Positions 31,277 to 39,848 of a stretch of 64,000 nucleotides of DNA are shown here, one piece after another. A model generated the notes under the pieces. That model made no database searches. It saw nothing but the letters and a program-made list of their open reading frames with translations, and was not told the DNA's origin. Position 1 is the stretch's first letter. The number at the start of each line of letters is the position of its first letter. Made by a program: the position numbers and the translations under genes. Source of the DNA: Tritrichomonas musculus (Eukaryota > Parabasalia > Tritrichomonadida > Tritrichomonadidae); contig JAPFFF010000048.1 of assembly GCA_039105265.1 (NCBI GenBank), positions 1,178,001 through 1,242,000 on the forward strand. The letters run 5' to 3'.

Positions 31277-32209
31277 ATGGTCGTTGATAACATTACTTTA
31301 GAGGATCTCATTGAATTCCAGAAGATTGAGTTTGAATTAATCCGTGGTTATTATTGGCCTGGTGCAAGAGATTACCGCATTCAAGATGAAATTCGTAAGA
31401 TATTCAATAAACGTTTGGAATACAAGAAGCAACATAATCCTCTTCAACAATTGTACAAATTAATTATGAATTCATGCTATGGCAAAACGATTGAGCGTCC
31501 TGTTGAGAAAGATTACAAGTACTTTGATGATATCAGTAAGTTAGAGAAGTATTGGTTCAAAAATTATTACAAAATCACTGATGTTATGCAAATCGCTAAT
31601 TCAAACATTCATGCAGTACGAACATTAAAACCAATTGACAAACACTTCAACTTTTCATTACTGGGTATTCAAGTTCTTTCAATGTCCAAACGTATAATGA
31701 ATGAAGTAATGTGTCTCGCATATGATCTCGGTTGTCACATATACTATCAAGATACTGATTCATTTATGATCGAGTGTCCTGATTTAGAGATTCTTCAAAA
31801 TGGATTTCGTGAAAAATACAATCGTGAACTCATTGGAACTAACTTAGGTAACTTCCATTGTGACTTTCCATCAATTAATAACCATAATGAAATGCCTTAC
31901 TCTGTTGAAGCTTACTTCCTCATGAAGAAGATGTATGTACACAAAATTACTGACTCATCAAATGAAATCGATTATGTGATTCGTGGCAAAGGACTCACTC
32001 AGAATTCAATCAAACATGCAGCTAATGGTGACGTAATGTCTTTATATCAATCTATCTTTGATGGTAATTCACAAACATTTGATTTAACTCAAGGACAACC
32101 ATGCTTCTCAATGAACAAAAATATGACTGTCTCTACTGTAAAATCATTCATTCGAAACATTAAAACAACATATGATGAAGGCAATCGTGATGAATATTTC
32201 GGAAACTAA
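31277..32209 (+). CDS. Maverick 1 family B DNA polymerase, second ORF
   Basis: 310 codons with polymerase motif B (LIMNSCYGKTIE) and motif C (YYQDTDSFMIE), followed by the thumb-like C-terminal region with RGKGLTQNSIKH. Polymerase in this element is thus represented by two separate ORFs, the one visible break in the element. Treated as part of a fossil. Confidence 0.88.
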   Translation: MVVDNITLEDLIEFQKIEFELIRGYYWPGARDYRIQDEIRKIFNKRLEYKKQHNPLQQLYKLIMNSCYGKTIERPVEKDYKYFDDISKLEKYWFKNYYKITDVMQIANSNIHAVRTLKPIDKHFNFSLLGIQVLSMSKRIMNEVMCLAYDLGCHIYYQDTDSFMIECPDLEILQNGFREKYNRELIGTNLGNFHCDFPSINNHNEMPYSVEAYFLMKKMYVHKITDSSNEIDYVIRGKGLTQNSIKHAANGDVMSLYQSIFDGNSQTFDLTQGQPCFSMNKNMTVSTVKSFIRNIKTTYDEGNRDEYFGN

Positions 32210-32238
32210 TTAATCCTATTTTTGTTATAACATTTATG

Positions 32239-32255
32239 TTTATCGCTAACGAAAA
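32239..32255 (+). promoter_or_regulatory. Maverick start-site motif, variant copy 3
   Basis: TTTATCGCTAACGAAAA, two changes from the 18-bp motif, ends 6 bp before the ATG at 32262. Confidence 0.55.
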
Positions 32256-32261
32256 CAAAAA

Positions 32262-32552
32262 ATGAGTGTTGATCAACAAACAATAAATAGATTAATACGA
32301 TGCTTCAAATCAGATATAAAAGATATTGAGAACAAAATGAATAAATGTAATGATGATAAACTTCGTGATAAAATGCAAAAAGATATTGATATATTTGATG
32401 CAATATGTTATGATTTGAAACATGATTTGTATAATACTGATGAAATAATTGAACTAATTGAAGATCCATATATTCCAAGATATCTTGAACCAAGTGATGA
32501 TGATAATGATAATATTGAAGTTACAGAAGATGGTGATGTTATTATTCATTAA
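32262..32552 (+). CDS. Small acidic Maverick protein, unknown
   Basis: 96 residues. The first 60 are predicted helical (TINRLIRCFKSDIKDIENKM), and the last 30 are strongly acidic (SDDDNDNIEVTEDGD). It follows the polymerase by about 50 bp on the same strand with its own start-site motif, and its stop is one base from the stop of the convergent integrase gene. No family recognised. An acidic partner of replication proteins is conceivable, but a guess. Confidence 0.6.
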   Translation: MSVDQQTINRLIRCFKSDIKDIENKMNKCNDDKLRDKMQKDIDIFDAICYDLKHDLYNTDEIIELIEDPYIPRYLEPSDDDNDNIEVTEDGDVIIH

Positions 32553-32553
32553 C

Positions 32554-34065
32554 TTACTCATACATAAATGCTAATCGATAACGAGGCATCATTTGTTTTT
32601 GTCCATTTTCGTTAACAATTTCATACAAACCATTCTTGAATCCATTAACTTTATGTTTACCGGGTTGCAAAATCGTCCTTCGTTTCATCATTTTATCAAC
32701 GTCGTTATAAACTTTAACCTCAACGCCATCATTAATTCTAAATCCTTCGCTATTCATTATTTCCCAATTAGCTTGACATATTTTCCTAACAATATACTCT
32801 TCCAAATCAGGATCATCATTAACCATTTTAGGTGATACACTAAAACCTGCCCACTTACTTAATCCTTTATGTGGTGCATAGTTATACTGTCTAACAATTT
32901 CATTCATTACAATCGGTGTAATTACTCCAACTTTCATCACATATGCCATATCTCTAATACTTCTAATGACTCTATCTATGATTCCTAAACTACTGTGTAG
33001 AGGTTGAGTCTTTGATGCAGCTCGTTGTTCTTTCTTCATAAATTCTGGATAAACTCCTTTCATCTGTCTTGGTACACTAATGAATTGAATTCCATGTTTG
33101 TCATAAAAGTCGTTTGCTGTATTTGCCAAAGGCTCAGATCCTGAAAGGATATCATTCTCGTCAGACGTTCCTTCAACCAAATCCTTGCTCTTTTTCTTCT
33201 TCACCAATTTTGACGTAAATGCACCTTCACCATCTCCACACAAATATCTAACCTTAATGCCTTTATCAATGATCTTCTTTAATGCTCTCAAGTAGCACAA
33301 CGTTGATTTACCAGTTCTACTGACAGTACCAGTGCTTCCCAATTCAATATTCGTTAATTCAACACATAAATATTTAGTATTAACGTTAATCATTACTAAG
33401 TACGTTAATTTACTGCAAATCATTAAATCAATCATCCATGTATTTCTACTCGCAACTTTATGTAATTGATACTTCTTCTTATTCGACTTCAATGGAAAGT
33501 ATTGACGAGTGTATTCAGCTGAATTCAGGCCTCCAGTTGGATAGAGATTTAACTTAATTGCATTAACTTTATCCTTACTTTTGAATCCAATTAATCCAGT
33601 TAATGGTGTTTCTTCATATCTGATTGGTTTACCGGGTATCTTTAATAATCTATCATTATATTCATCATACCAACGTTCAATCGATTTATTTTTACCTTTA
33701 TTCCAATCTTTGGTGATCTCTTTGAAGTCATCAAATGAATACAAATCATTAGGATTAGCAGCTATTAAGTCATTAAGTCTATTCGAAAATGTATTGTATT
33801 TACGCCTTCCTCCATCTGATACGTTTACGTTGAAGCGTTTATTGTATTCTTCAATGTAATAATCATAAATGTCTTTCTGATCTTCTTCAATTAAATCTCT
33901 CATTGATTTCAACGCACATGCTTGCTTTAATGTTAGTCTATTCTTCCTTGTATATATTTTTGATATTAAGTCACTCATAGCGTTTTCATATAATTCATCA
34001 TAATTGTTCTCGTCCTCATTTACTCCCTCCATGTTTAAATTCATGCAAAAATAAAGGGAGATCAT
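32554..34065 (-). CDS. Maverick 1 integrase (retroviral-type DDE)
   Basis: 503 codons from the first ATG; later Met codons at 34044 and 34032 (MEGVNEDEN) are equally likely starts because the first 11 residues are hydrophobic and unlike the rest. The core has the integrase pattern WMIDLMICSKLTYLVMIN with the first Asp, YLCGDGEGAF with the second, and SLGIIDRVIRSIRDM followed by YNYAPHKGLSKWAGFSP-like text typical of the region after the third acidic position. The C-terminus (PGKHKVNGFKNGLYEIV) looks like a small beta-barrel or chromo-like domain. It would join element ends to host DNA with the 5-bp duplication seen here. Confidence 0.88.
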   Translation of the reverse strand: MISLYFCMNLNMEGVNEDENNYDELYENAMSDLISKIYTRKNRLTLKQACALKSMRDLIEEDQKDIYDYYIEEYNKRFNVNVSDGGRRKYNTFSNRLNDLIAANPNDLYSFDDFKEITKDWNKGKNKSIERWYDEYNDRLLKIPGKPIRYEETPLTGLIGFKSKDKVNAIKLNLYPTGGLNSAEYTRQYFPLKSNKKKYQLHKVASRNTWMIDLMICSKLTYLVMINVNTKYLCVELTNIELGSTGTVSRTGKSTLCYLRALKKIIDKGIKVRYLCGDGEGAFTSKLVKKKKSKDLVEGTSDENDILSGSEPLANTANDFYDKHGIQFISVPRQMKGVYPEFMKKEQRAASKTQPLHSSLGIIDRVIRSIRDMAYVMKVGVITPIVMNEIVRQYNYAPHKGLSKWAGFSVSPKMVNDDPDLEEYIVRKICQANWEIMNSEGFRINDGVEVKVYNDVDKMMKRRTILQPGKHKVNGFKNGLYEIVNENGQKQMMPRYRLAFMYE

Positions 34066-34083
34066 TTATGATAAAAATATATG

Positions 34084-34099
34084 TTTATCACTAACGAAA
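34084..34099 (+). promoter_or_regulatory. Maverick start-site motif, variant copy 4
   Basis: TTTATCACTAACGAAA, one change from the common core, ends 4 bp before the ATG at 34104. Confidence 0.55.
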
Positions 34100-34103
34100 T
34101 TTA

Positions 34104-34388
34104 ATGAAGAACTCCGTCCCCGGTTCAGAGAACCACAGCAATAGTTTACCGCCCTTGAAGCAACGTCATGAACGAAAAACATTTGCTACACCAACATTGA
34201 AAGCCATTAGTTCAAGACTTCAATACTATCGTAAAGTATTAAGTAAACCTGAGCCCTTAACTGATAAAGCTAAACTTCAACGTCAGGACGTAAAGCGTCT
34301 AGCCCAAAGGGCACGAATTCAACAAAAATATGATCACTGTATGAAAGTACGTCAATTATTGAATAGAGCTGTCAAACATCTTTACTAA
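34104..34388 (+). CDS. Small basic Maverick protein, unknown
   Basis: 94 residues, very rich in K, R and Q (KLQRQDVKRLAQRARIQQ), with a Ser/Pro-rich N-terminus. It is probably helical and nucleic-acid binding by composition. It is divergent from the integrase gene, sharing a 38-bp intergenic stretch with the start-site motif, and overlaps the next convergent gene by 4 bp at its 3' end. No family recognised. Confidence 0.6.
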   Translation: MKNSVPGSENHSNSLPPLKQRHERKTFATPTLKAISSRLQYYRKVLSKPEPLTDKAKLQRQDVKRLAQRARIQQKYDHCMKVRQLLNRAVKHLY

Positions 34389-34624
34389 CTAAGTACATTA
34401 CCATTATCATCAAATTTAACGTATCCATCACCACCAAAATGTTTAGATACAGGATTATTTTTGTTATTGAATTTGGGAATAACTTTAGCCACATTTCCGA
34501 TTACTGGTACTTTCTCTAGGACTGATTTAGTTTTATTCCATCCATGTTTGAATCCATCAGCGAAGTCTTTAAATCCTTTCTTAATCTTCTGGCCTAACTT
34601 CTTGAACCAACTGCCAAAAGCCAT
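34385..34624 (-). CDS. Small amphipathic Maverick protein (virion-type candidate), paralogue 1
   Basis: 79 residues. The N-terminus MAFGSWFKKLGQKIKKGF is a cationic amphipathic helix, shared almost exactly with the protein at 41627-41917. The middle has a hydrophobic VPVIGNVAKVIPKF segment and the end is glycine-rich. This resembles membrane-active capsid-internal peptides such as adenovirus protein VI in type, though not in sequence. It starts with CAAATG, like the other virion-type genes of this element. Confidence 0.65.
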   Translation of the reverse strand: MAFGSWFKKLGQKIKKGFKDFADGFKHGWNKTKSVLEKVPVIGNVAKVIPKFNNKNNPVSKHFGGDGYVKFDDNGNVLS

Positions 34625-34670
34625 TTGCTAATTATAAAAACCCATTAATGATGATTTTTAATTAAAAGAA

Positions 34671-35393
34671 ATGGCAAACACATTAAGGCAAGCTAGAATT
34701 CTGTCATCAGAGACAGATACTAATAATACAATTAAGCAAGAGCAAAATACAAACGTTAATATAAACATCAAGCCTCCTCAACGATGTCCATCAAGAGCTC
34801 AATCAATTCCACTTTACCCGAATGTTCAACCTAAAGATTCCTTAAATCAAAACGTAAATTTTACCAAAGCGAGCCAACCAACGGAGTCTCCAAATGTTGG
34901 TCAAACTATGTATACGGAACTTCGTTCCAAGGACTTTGTCCCTCCGATGATGACACAGGAAGAATCTCAATCTCCATCTCAACCTCCAATAAACAAACCA
35001 TTCCGTTTAGCTCAGGAAGCTTCGCTGGATCAAAGATCTCAAGGACTCATAGATTTAAGTCTTGAACTTGATTCGTTAGAGAAGAAGAATAAATTCCTCG
35101 AAATGATTGTTCAGATGTATGAGCTTAATCCATTGAAAATTAATTCATATCTTGTATGCAATAGTAAACTATTAATGGATATGATTAAATTGTTAACTGA
35201 ATGTGATAAAGTTGAGTTAGTTATTGATGATTCAGATGTTGGATGTGGTTGCTCTGCTTCTTCCTCAAAATTCATCAAAGTTGCAAAAATATTAATCACT
35301 AAAGATGGCAAAACTGAAGACATGAAGTATGCTTACAATGATATATATTCAACATTCATTAAATATGGTATATCACTTAAAATCGTTACTTAA
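34671..35393 (+). CDS. Maverick protein of unknown function
   Basis: 240 residues. The first 115 are Pro/Ser/Gln-rich and probably disordered (QEESQSPSQPPINKPF). The rest is ordered, with a helix (SLELDSLEKKNKFLEMIVQMY), a Cys-containing turn VGCGCSASSSK and a beta-rich end. It lies head-to-head with the 79-residue gene and its stop abuts the stop of the fibre-like gene. No family recognised. Confidence 0.6.
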   Translation: MANTLRQARILSSETDTNNTIKQEQNTNVNINIKPPQRCPSRAQSIPLYPNVQPKDSLNQNVNFTKASQPTESPNVGQTMYTELRSKDFVPPMMTQEESQSPSQPPINKPFRLAQEASLDQRSQGLIDLSLELDSLEKKNKFLEMIVQMYELNPLKINSYLVCNSKLLMDMIKLLTECDKVELVIDDSDVGCGCSASSSKFIKVAKILITKDGKTEDMKYAYNDIYSTFIKYGISLKIVT

Positions 35394-35394
35394 T

Positions 35395-38300
35395 TTATCT
35401 CATGAATACAGCTAAAGTATGTTCATTTATTTTTGAAATCACTGTTCCAACAATTGATCGTTGAATCTTTAATGTCATTGCATATTCTTCATCCAATATT
35501 CGGCCATCATAAAGTACAACATCACCGATTTGATATAGATTTGCATCATCAACATAGAATAATACATCTCCATGACTTACAAATGTAATGCATCCATTCT
35601 CTTCATCAACATCAGATATAACACCAACGAATTCCTTCCATGAACCATCAATAATGACTGAACAAATACAATCAGTTGAATCATTTGCAGTTGATGATAT
35701 CCATTTATAAATTGGTTGTCCATTATCATCACGTTTGGTTTCAATACGTTTATACACATGACCGGATAAGAATACAGGTTTACCAACTTTAAAGTCTGAT
35801 ATCTCTTCACCAGCTTCAATTGGACAATAATGAGTAACAGTATTTGATCCATTTGATGATATCTTACCAGAAACAGTTAAATCACCCGTAATAGTTGAGC
35901 CATAATGCAATTTAATAGTTCTTGTATTATTATTTAGGTTTGATGTTATGAATTCATAAGGACCTATAACTAATGACAATGATTGACCTGTATTAACTGT
36001 TTTTGCATAACGAATATACGCATGCTCTGAAGGTGAAATACCGAAATTAATATTACATCTATCCTCACCTTTTGTTGAATACACATTCAGAGGAACAGTT
36101 GAAGTTGCAGAAGTTATTGTCGTCACTCCATTAATTGTTGCATTACCGTTAGTTTTAACATATCCACTTAACTTATATTCACCAAATAAATCCATTAATG
36201 AACCCATTAAATGACCATAAGCTAATTCATCAGTTGATTCTATAATTTTGAAATACTTGAAGTTATTATATACTTCTGGATGATCTTCTTCATTTACTGG
36301 ATCATCAAACCATGGAAATTCTTCTCTATCAACTCTTGGGTAACTAGTATCAAATACTAATTCATTTACTCCGTTATTGTTAAAGAATGAAATTGTTCCA
36401 TTACTGTTAGCCATTATTCCCTTATCATCAAATAATATGAATTTAGCTGTACCGTTAATGATATCACCAACTACTATAAAACTGAAATTATCCCAACTTG
36501 GTATATAGTAATAAGCAATTAAGTATTTGGAGTTAGCTGGTATTGGCGCTTTAAAGCTGAAGTTAGTCATATCCTCTAACATTTGAAAGTAATCTAAGTA
36601 CTTCTTTAAATCATTAACATGATTGTAAGTAGTTCTGTCATGATTAATAAATTCAGTAAATATACTCACAAATGATTCAGATAACGATGATTTAGTTGGA
36701 TAATTAGCTTTAATATATCGATTGTTGTTATACGTGTTACCAAAATTCATTAATGAACCCATCAAATCACTATACGCTAATTCATCATCAGATTCAACAA
36801 TATTGAAATACATAAATCTGTTTAGTATACTATTTTGAATAGGATCATCATAACGACCTACATCAATAAATGAATAATATGCTTGAACTTCAAGGACATC
36901 TTTTTTGACTGAATCATTATGAGATATTTTCACATCAATGTTATTCATAATCTTGTAATCATTTAATGTACCGTTATTGCTTGTAAGTGAATATATCATT
37001 AATGTTCCCAAATATGGTGGTATACATTTAATTACCAATACATATCCAGCGTAATTACCTTCATCATAATAATGAATTATAACATATTTAGCATTAGCAG
37101 GTAATACATCTTTGAATTGTAAATTGAATTCCGAATCAAGAAATGTCATACAATCTAAATATTTTTGGGCTAAATTGCCATAATTAACGGATTTCAATTC
37201 ATTCTTCATAAATTGTCCAATTGTGTCAGTAAGTGATGATGTGATTGATGATTTAGTTGGATAATTATTAGCTATATCATTTTTGGTTGCATATTTGTTA
37301 TCAGATTCATCAGATGTATAGTAATTATTGAATTTATTCATCAAATTTTCATCGTTTTCCTCAAAATGGTTAAATGAATCATTCATTGTGGTAATCCAAT
37401 CAACCATTACATCATTTACAACAGTATCATTTATCTCTTTGGATGACCGTTCATTTTCTATATTTTGTGTAGCTGCTCTAGTTCTTTGTCTTGAATATGT
37501 TACTGGAGTAGTTTCATCAATTTCAGAATTAGTACTATAATTAATGGATGGATTATTATCTAAATGTTTTTCTTGAGATCTATCAAGTAATTGAATTTGA
37601 TCAACTAATGCTTTTAATGATGATTGCAATTTATCAACTTTATCATCAACAGTTGTTAGTTCATCATTTGTAGCTAATGTGTCTAACGATGATTTGTCAG
37701 CTTTGTTTGTTAATGTTGTGTTAATGGTCGATATTGATGTATTAAATTGATCATTGACAGCATTAACTTCAGTCTTCAATGCATAGTTCTTACTCAAATC
37801 ATTTGTAGTAGTGTAATTACTGAACTTGTTATTGACAGCATTAACTTCAGTCTTCAATGCATAGTTCTTACTCAAATCATTTGTAGTAGTGTAATTACTG
37901 AACTTGTTATTGACAGCATTAACTTCAGTCTTCAATGCATAGTTATCTAATGTATCAGTTGTTGATTGTAAACCATTGATTCGTTCAGTTAATGATTTAA
38001 TGTTTGATGAAGCTGATGTTAAACTTTCATTAATAGGTGTAAGTAATTCATTGATTTCAGTCTTAGTATCGTAATTACTGAATTTATCATTGACAGCATT
38101 AACTTCAGTCTTCAATGCATAGTTCTTACTCAAATCATTAGTGTTTGTATAATTACTGAATTTATCATTGACAGCATTAACTTCAGTCTTCAATGCATAG
38201 TTCTTACTCAAATCATTAGTGTTTGTATAATTACTGAATTTATCATTGACAGCATTAACTTCAGTCTTTAATGCATAATCTGATTCGAGTTTTGAATTCA

Positions 38301-39183
38301 AAGCATTAATTGAAGCATTAAGTTCATCTTTAGCATCATCCAAATCTGATGGATTCAATTTAGTGTTACTCAATACTGAAATGGTTTCATTAAGATCATC
38401 AACGTCTTCATTAATACCTACAATATCATTTTTCAATTTAGTAATTTCAGATTCATTTTCATCAATGGCTGCATTAATGTTTGTGATTGATTCATTAAAT
38501 GAGTCCAAAGCATCATTCACTAAATGAAATCCTTTATCTAAAATCTTAATTTGATCATCATGTTCTAACGTTTTTTGATATATGTTTTGATCATTAGTTT
38601 CAAAATGAGTTAACGATTCATTAATGCTTGTCTTTAGAGTTCCCATAACAATATTCACATCATTAATTGTAACTGGTGTTTCATCAATGTCAGGTTCCGG
38701 TGAAGGCTCAATATTAATGTCACGAGTTGTTACTTTGGCATTAAGGTTAAACGTTGATGCATCATTATTGTTATTGTTATTGTTGATATCTGGATTTTGG
38801 TCCAAATGTGCATTAATTGAATTAGTTATATCATCAATGTTTTCATTAAAAGCTTTAATGACTTCATCATATCTTCTATCCACTGAACTAATAGCATCTG
38901 ATGCACATTCAATAGCAAATTCAAGCTTTCTATCATTCTCCTGAAGTATTCCCATTGTTACTATTTCACCATCAACATTAACGTTTATATCTTTTTCAAA
39001 CATTGGCTGAGACTTAAATGTAACACTAGCACCATCAAATGCTTCAAATTTAGTTGGTCCATCAAATGTAGCATCATGAAAAACATGTAATGATTGAATT
39101 AATCCGTTTTCAGTAAGTTCACCACCTTTACCACCAATTAATGCTTGATCAATAGCGTTTTGTTTTGTAAGTATTCCAGTCAT
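35395..39183 (-). CDS. Fibre-like attachment protein with coiled-coil repeats
   Basis: 1262 residues. An N-terminal domain (about 1-90, GGKGGELTENGLIQSLHVFH) is followed by long heptad-like regions. Six copies of ALKTEVNAVN lie in two blocks of three, spaced 26 residues apart (DNA about 37747-38275). Then come two related modules of about 150 residues, each opening YPTKSS and containing (V/I)PAN(A/S)KY(V/L)I, and a beta-rich C-terminal part with INGVTTITSATSTVPLNVYS and TGDLTVSGKISSNGS, which looks like phage tail-fibre shafts. It is likely a trimeric virion fibre. Its start is CAAATG. Fibre function is inferred from architecture. Confidence 0.72.
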   Translation of the reverse strand: MTGILTKQNAIDQALIGGKGGELTENGLIQSLHVFHDATFDGPTKFEAFDGASVTFKSQPMFEKDINVNVDGEIVTMGILQENDRKLEFAIECASDAISSVDRRYDEVIKAFNENIDDITNSINAHLDQNPDINNNNNNNDASTFNLNAKVTTRDINIEPSPEPDIDETPVTINDVNIVMGTLKTSINESLTHFETNDQNIYQKTLEHDDQIKILDKGFHLVNDALDSFNESITNINAAIDENESEITKLKNDIVGINEDVDDLNETISVLSNTKLNPSDLDDAKDELNASINALNSKLESDYALKTEVNAVNDKFSNYTNTNDLSKNYALKTEVNAVNDKFSNYTNTNDLSKNYALKTEVNAVNDKFSNYDTKTEINELLTPINESLTSASSNIKSLTERINGLQSTTDTLDNYALKTEVNAVNNKFSNYTTTNDLSKNYALKTEVNAVNNKFSNYTTTNDLSKNYALKTEVNAVNDQFNTSISTINTTLTNKADKSSLDTLATNDELTTVDDKVDKLQSSLKALVDQIQLLDRSQEKHLDNNPSINYSTNSEIDETTPVTYSRQRTRAATQNIENERSSKEINDTVVNDVMVDWITTMNDSFNHFEENDENLMNKFNNYYTSDESDNKYATKNDIANNYPTKSSITSSLTDTIGQFMKNELKSVNYGNLAQKYLDCMTFLDSEFNLQFKDVLPANAKYVIIHYYDEGNYAGYVLVIKCIPPYLGTLMIYSLTSNNGTLNDYKIMNNIDVKISHNDSVKKDVLEVQAYYSFIDVGRYDDPIQNSILNRFMYFNIVESDDELAYSDLMGSLMNFGNTYNNNRYIKANYPTKSSLSESFVSIFTEFINHDRTTYNHVNDLKKYLDYFQMLEDMTNFSFKAPIPANSKYLIAYYYIPSWDNFSFIVVGDIINGTAKFILFDDKGIMANSNGTISFFNNNGVNELVFDTSYPRVDREEFPWFDDPVNEEDHPEVYNNFKYFKIIESTDELAYGHLMGSLMDLFGEYKLSGYVKTNGNATINGVTTITSATSTVPLNVYSTKGEDRCNINFGISPSEHAYIRYAKTVNTGQSLSLVIGPYEFITSNLNNNTRTIKLHYGSTITGDLTVSGKISSNGSNTVTHYCPIEAGEEISDFKVGKPVFLSGHVYKRIETKRDDNGQPIYKWISSTANDSTDCICSVIIDGSWKEFVGVISDVDEENGCITFVSHGDVLFYVDDANLYQIGDVVLYDGRILDEEYAMTLKIQRSIVGTVISKINEHTLAVFMR
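37747..38275 (-). repeat. 78-bp tandem repeats inside the fibre-like gene
   Basis: Each unit encodes about 26 residues ending NDLSKN. Two triplets are separated by a unique stretch (about 37945-38075) encoding coiled coil. The units are near-identical in DNA, so the array expanded recently. Confidence 0.85.
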
Positions 39184-39293
39184 TTGTGAATCACTAAAGA
39201 AAAATAAACGATGTATTTCATTAGCATTCGAAGCTACGCTAGTACTGTCGTAAAGAAACTCATTCTGAGTTTGAGCCTATGGCAAACTCTACG
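39184..39293. other. Short spacer with repeated TACGCTAGTACT
   Basis: Between the fibre-like and minor capsid genes. TACGCTAGTACT occurs twice (about 39234 and 39290) around a short inverted repeat AAACTCA/TGAGTTT. Possibly a processing or regulatory site. Confidence 0.4.
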
Positions 39294-39782
39294 CTAGTAC
39301 TCTAACTTGAGGAACAATGTGAAGTTATCTGGTGTAATACGTTTACCTTCTGCATCAGTGAACCAAACTTTGAATGTATTACTACGTGAAATGATTTCAT
39401 ATTTTCGGTTATCATCAGGTGGGACTAAATTAGCGTACCAAACTAATGAATCACAATATTCATCACGTGGAATAAATGAACAATGAACTTCAGTTTCACC
39501 ATCTAAATAATGCTTGCATGTAGCTCTGCAGTATTGAAATGAAATATATCTATCATTATTGGAGTTCACAAATTCAGGCGGTAATGTGTTTTCATAATCA
39601 CGAGTAATGTAGTATGTTTTAATGACCGGATCAGTGTTTTGAATATTAGCCATTTGTCTTTCGTACTCATCAATGATCCCATCACCGTTTAAATCAATAG
39701 CATCATCAATTGTGTGGCCACGTTTAGGATTAAAATTTGAAGATATATTCCTTAATTTACTTGGATTACGTCGAATTGACAT
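39294..39782 (-). CDS. Minor capsid (penton-like) candidate with EF-hand-like loop
   Basis: 162 residues. Near residue 30 is a calcium-loop pattern DLNGDGIIDEYE, as in EF-hand or dockerin loops. The second half is beta-rich and ends FKVWFTDAEGKRITPDNFTLFLKLEY, a closing-strand pattern common to jelly-roll minor capsid proteins of Mavericks and their viral relatives. It sits next to the major capsid gene, where Polintons usually carry the minor capsid gene. Start context is TTTATCGTAAATG. The penton assignment is inferred from position and pattern. Confidence 0.6.
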   Translation of the reverse strand: MSIRRNPSKLRNISSNFNPKRGHTIDDAIDLNGDGIIDEYERQMANIQNTDPVIKTYYITRDYENTLPPEFVNSNNDRYISFQYCRATCKHYLDGETEVHCSFIPRDEYCDSLVWYANLVPPDDNRKYEIISRSNTFKVWFTDAEGKRITPDNFTLFLKLEY

Positions 39783-39848
39783 TTACGATAAACAAAAATA
39801 TATTAAAGGATGTATTGGGTTAATTCATGGACAACGTCTAAAGGAAAC

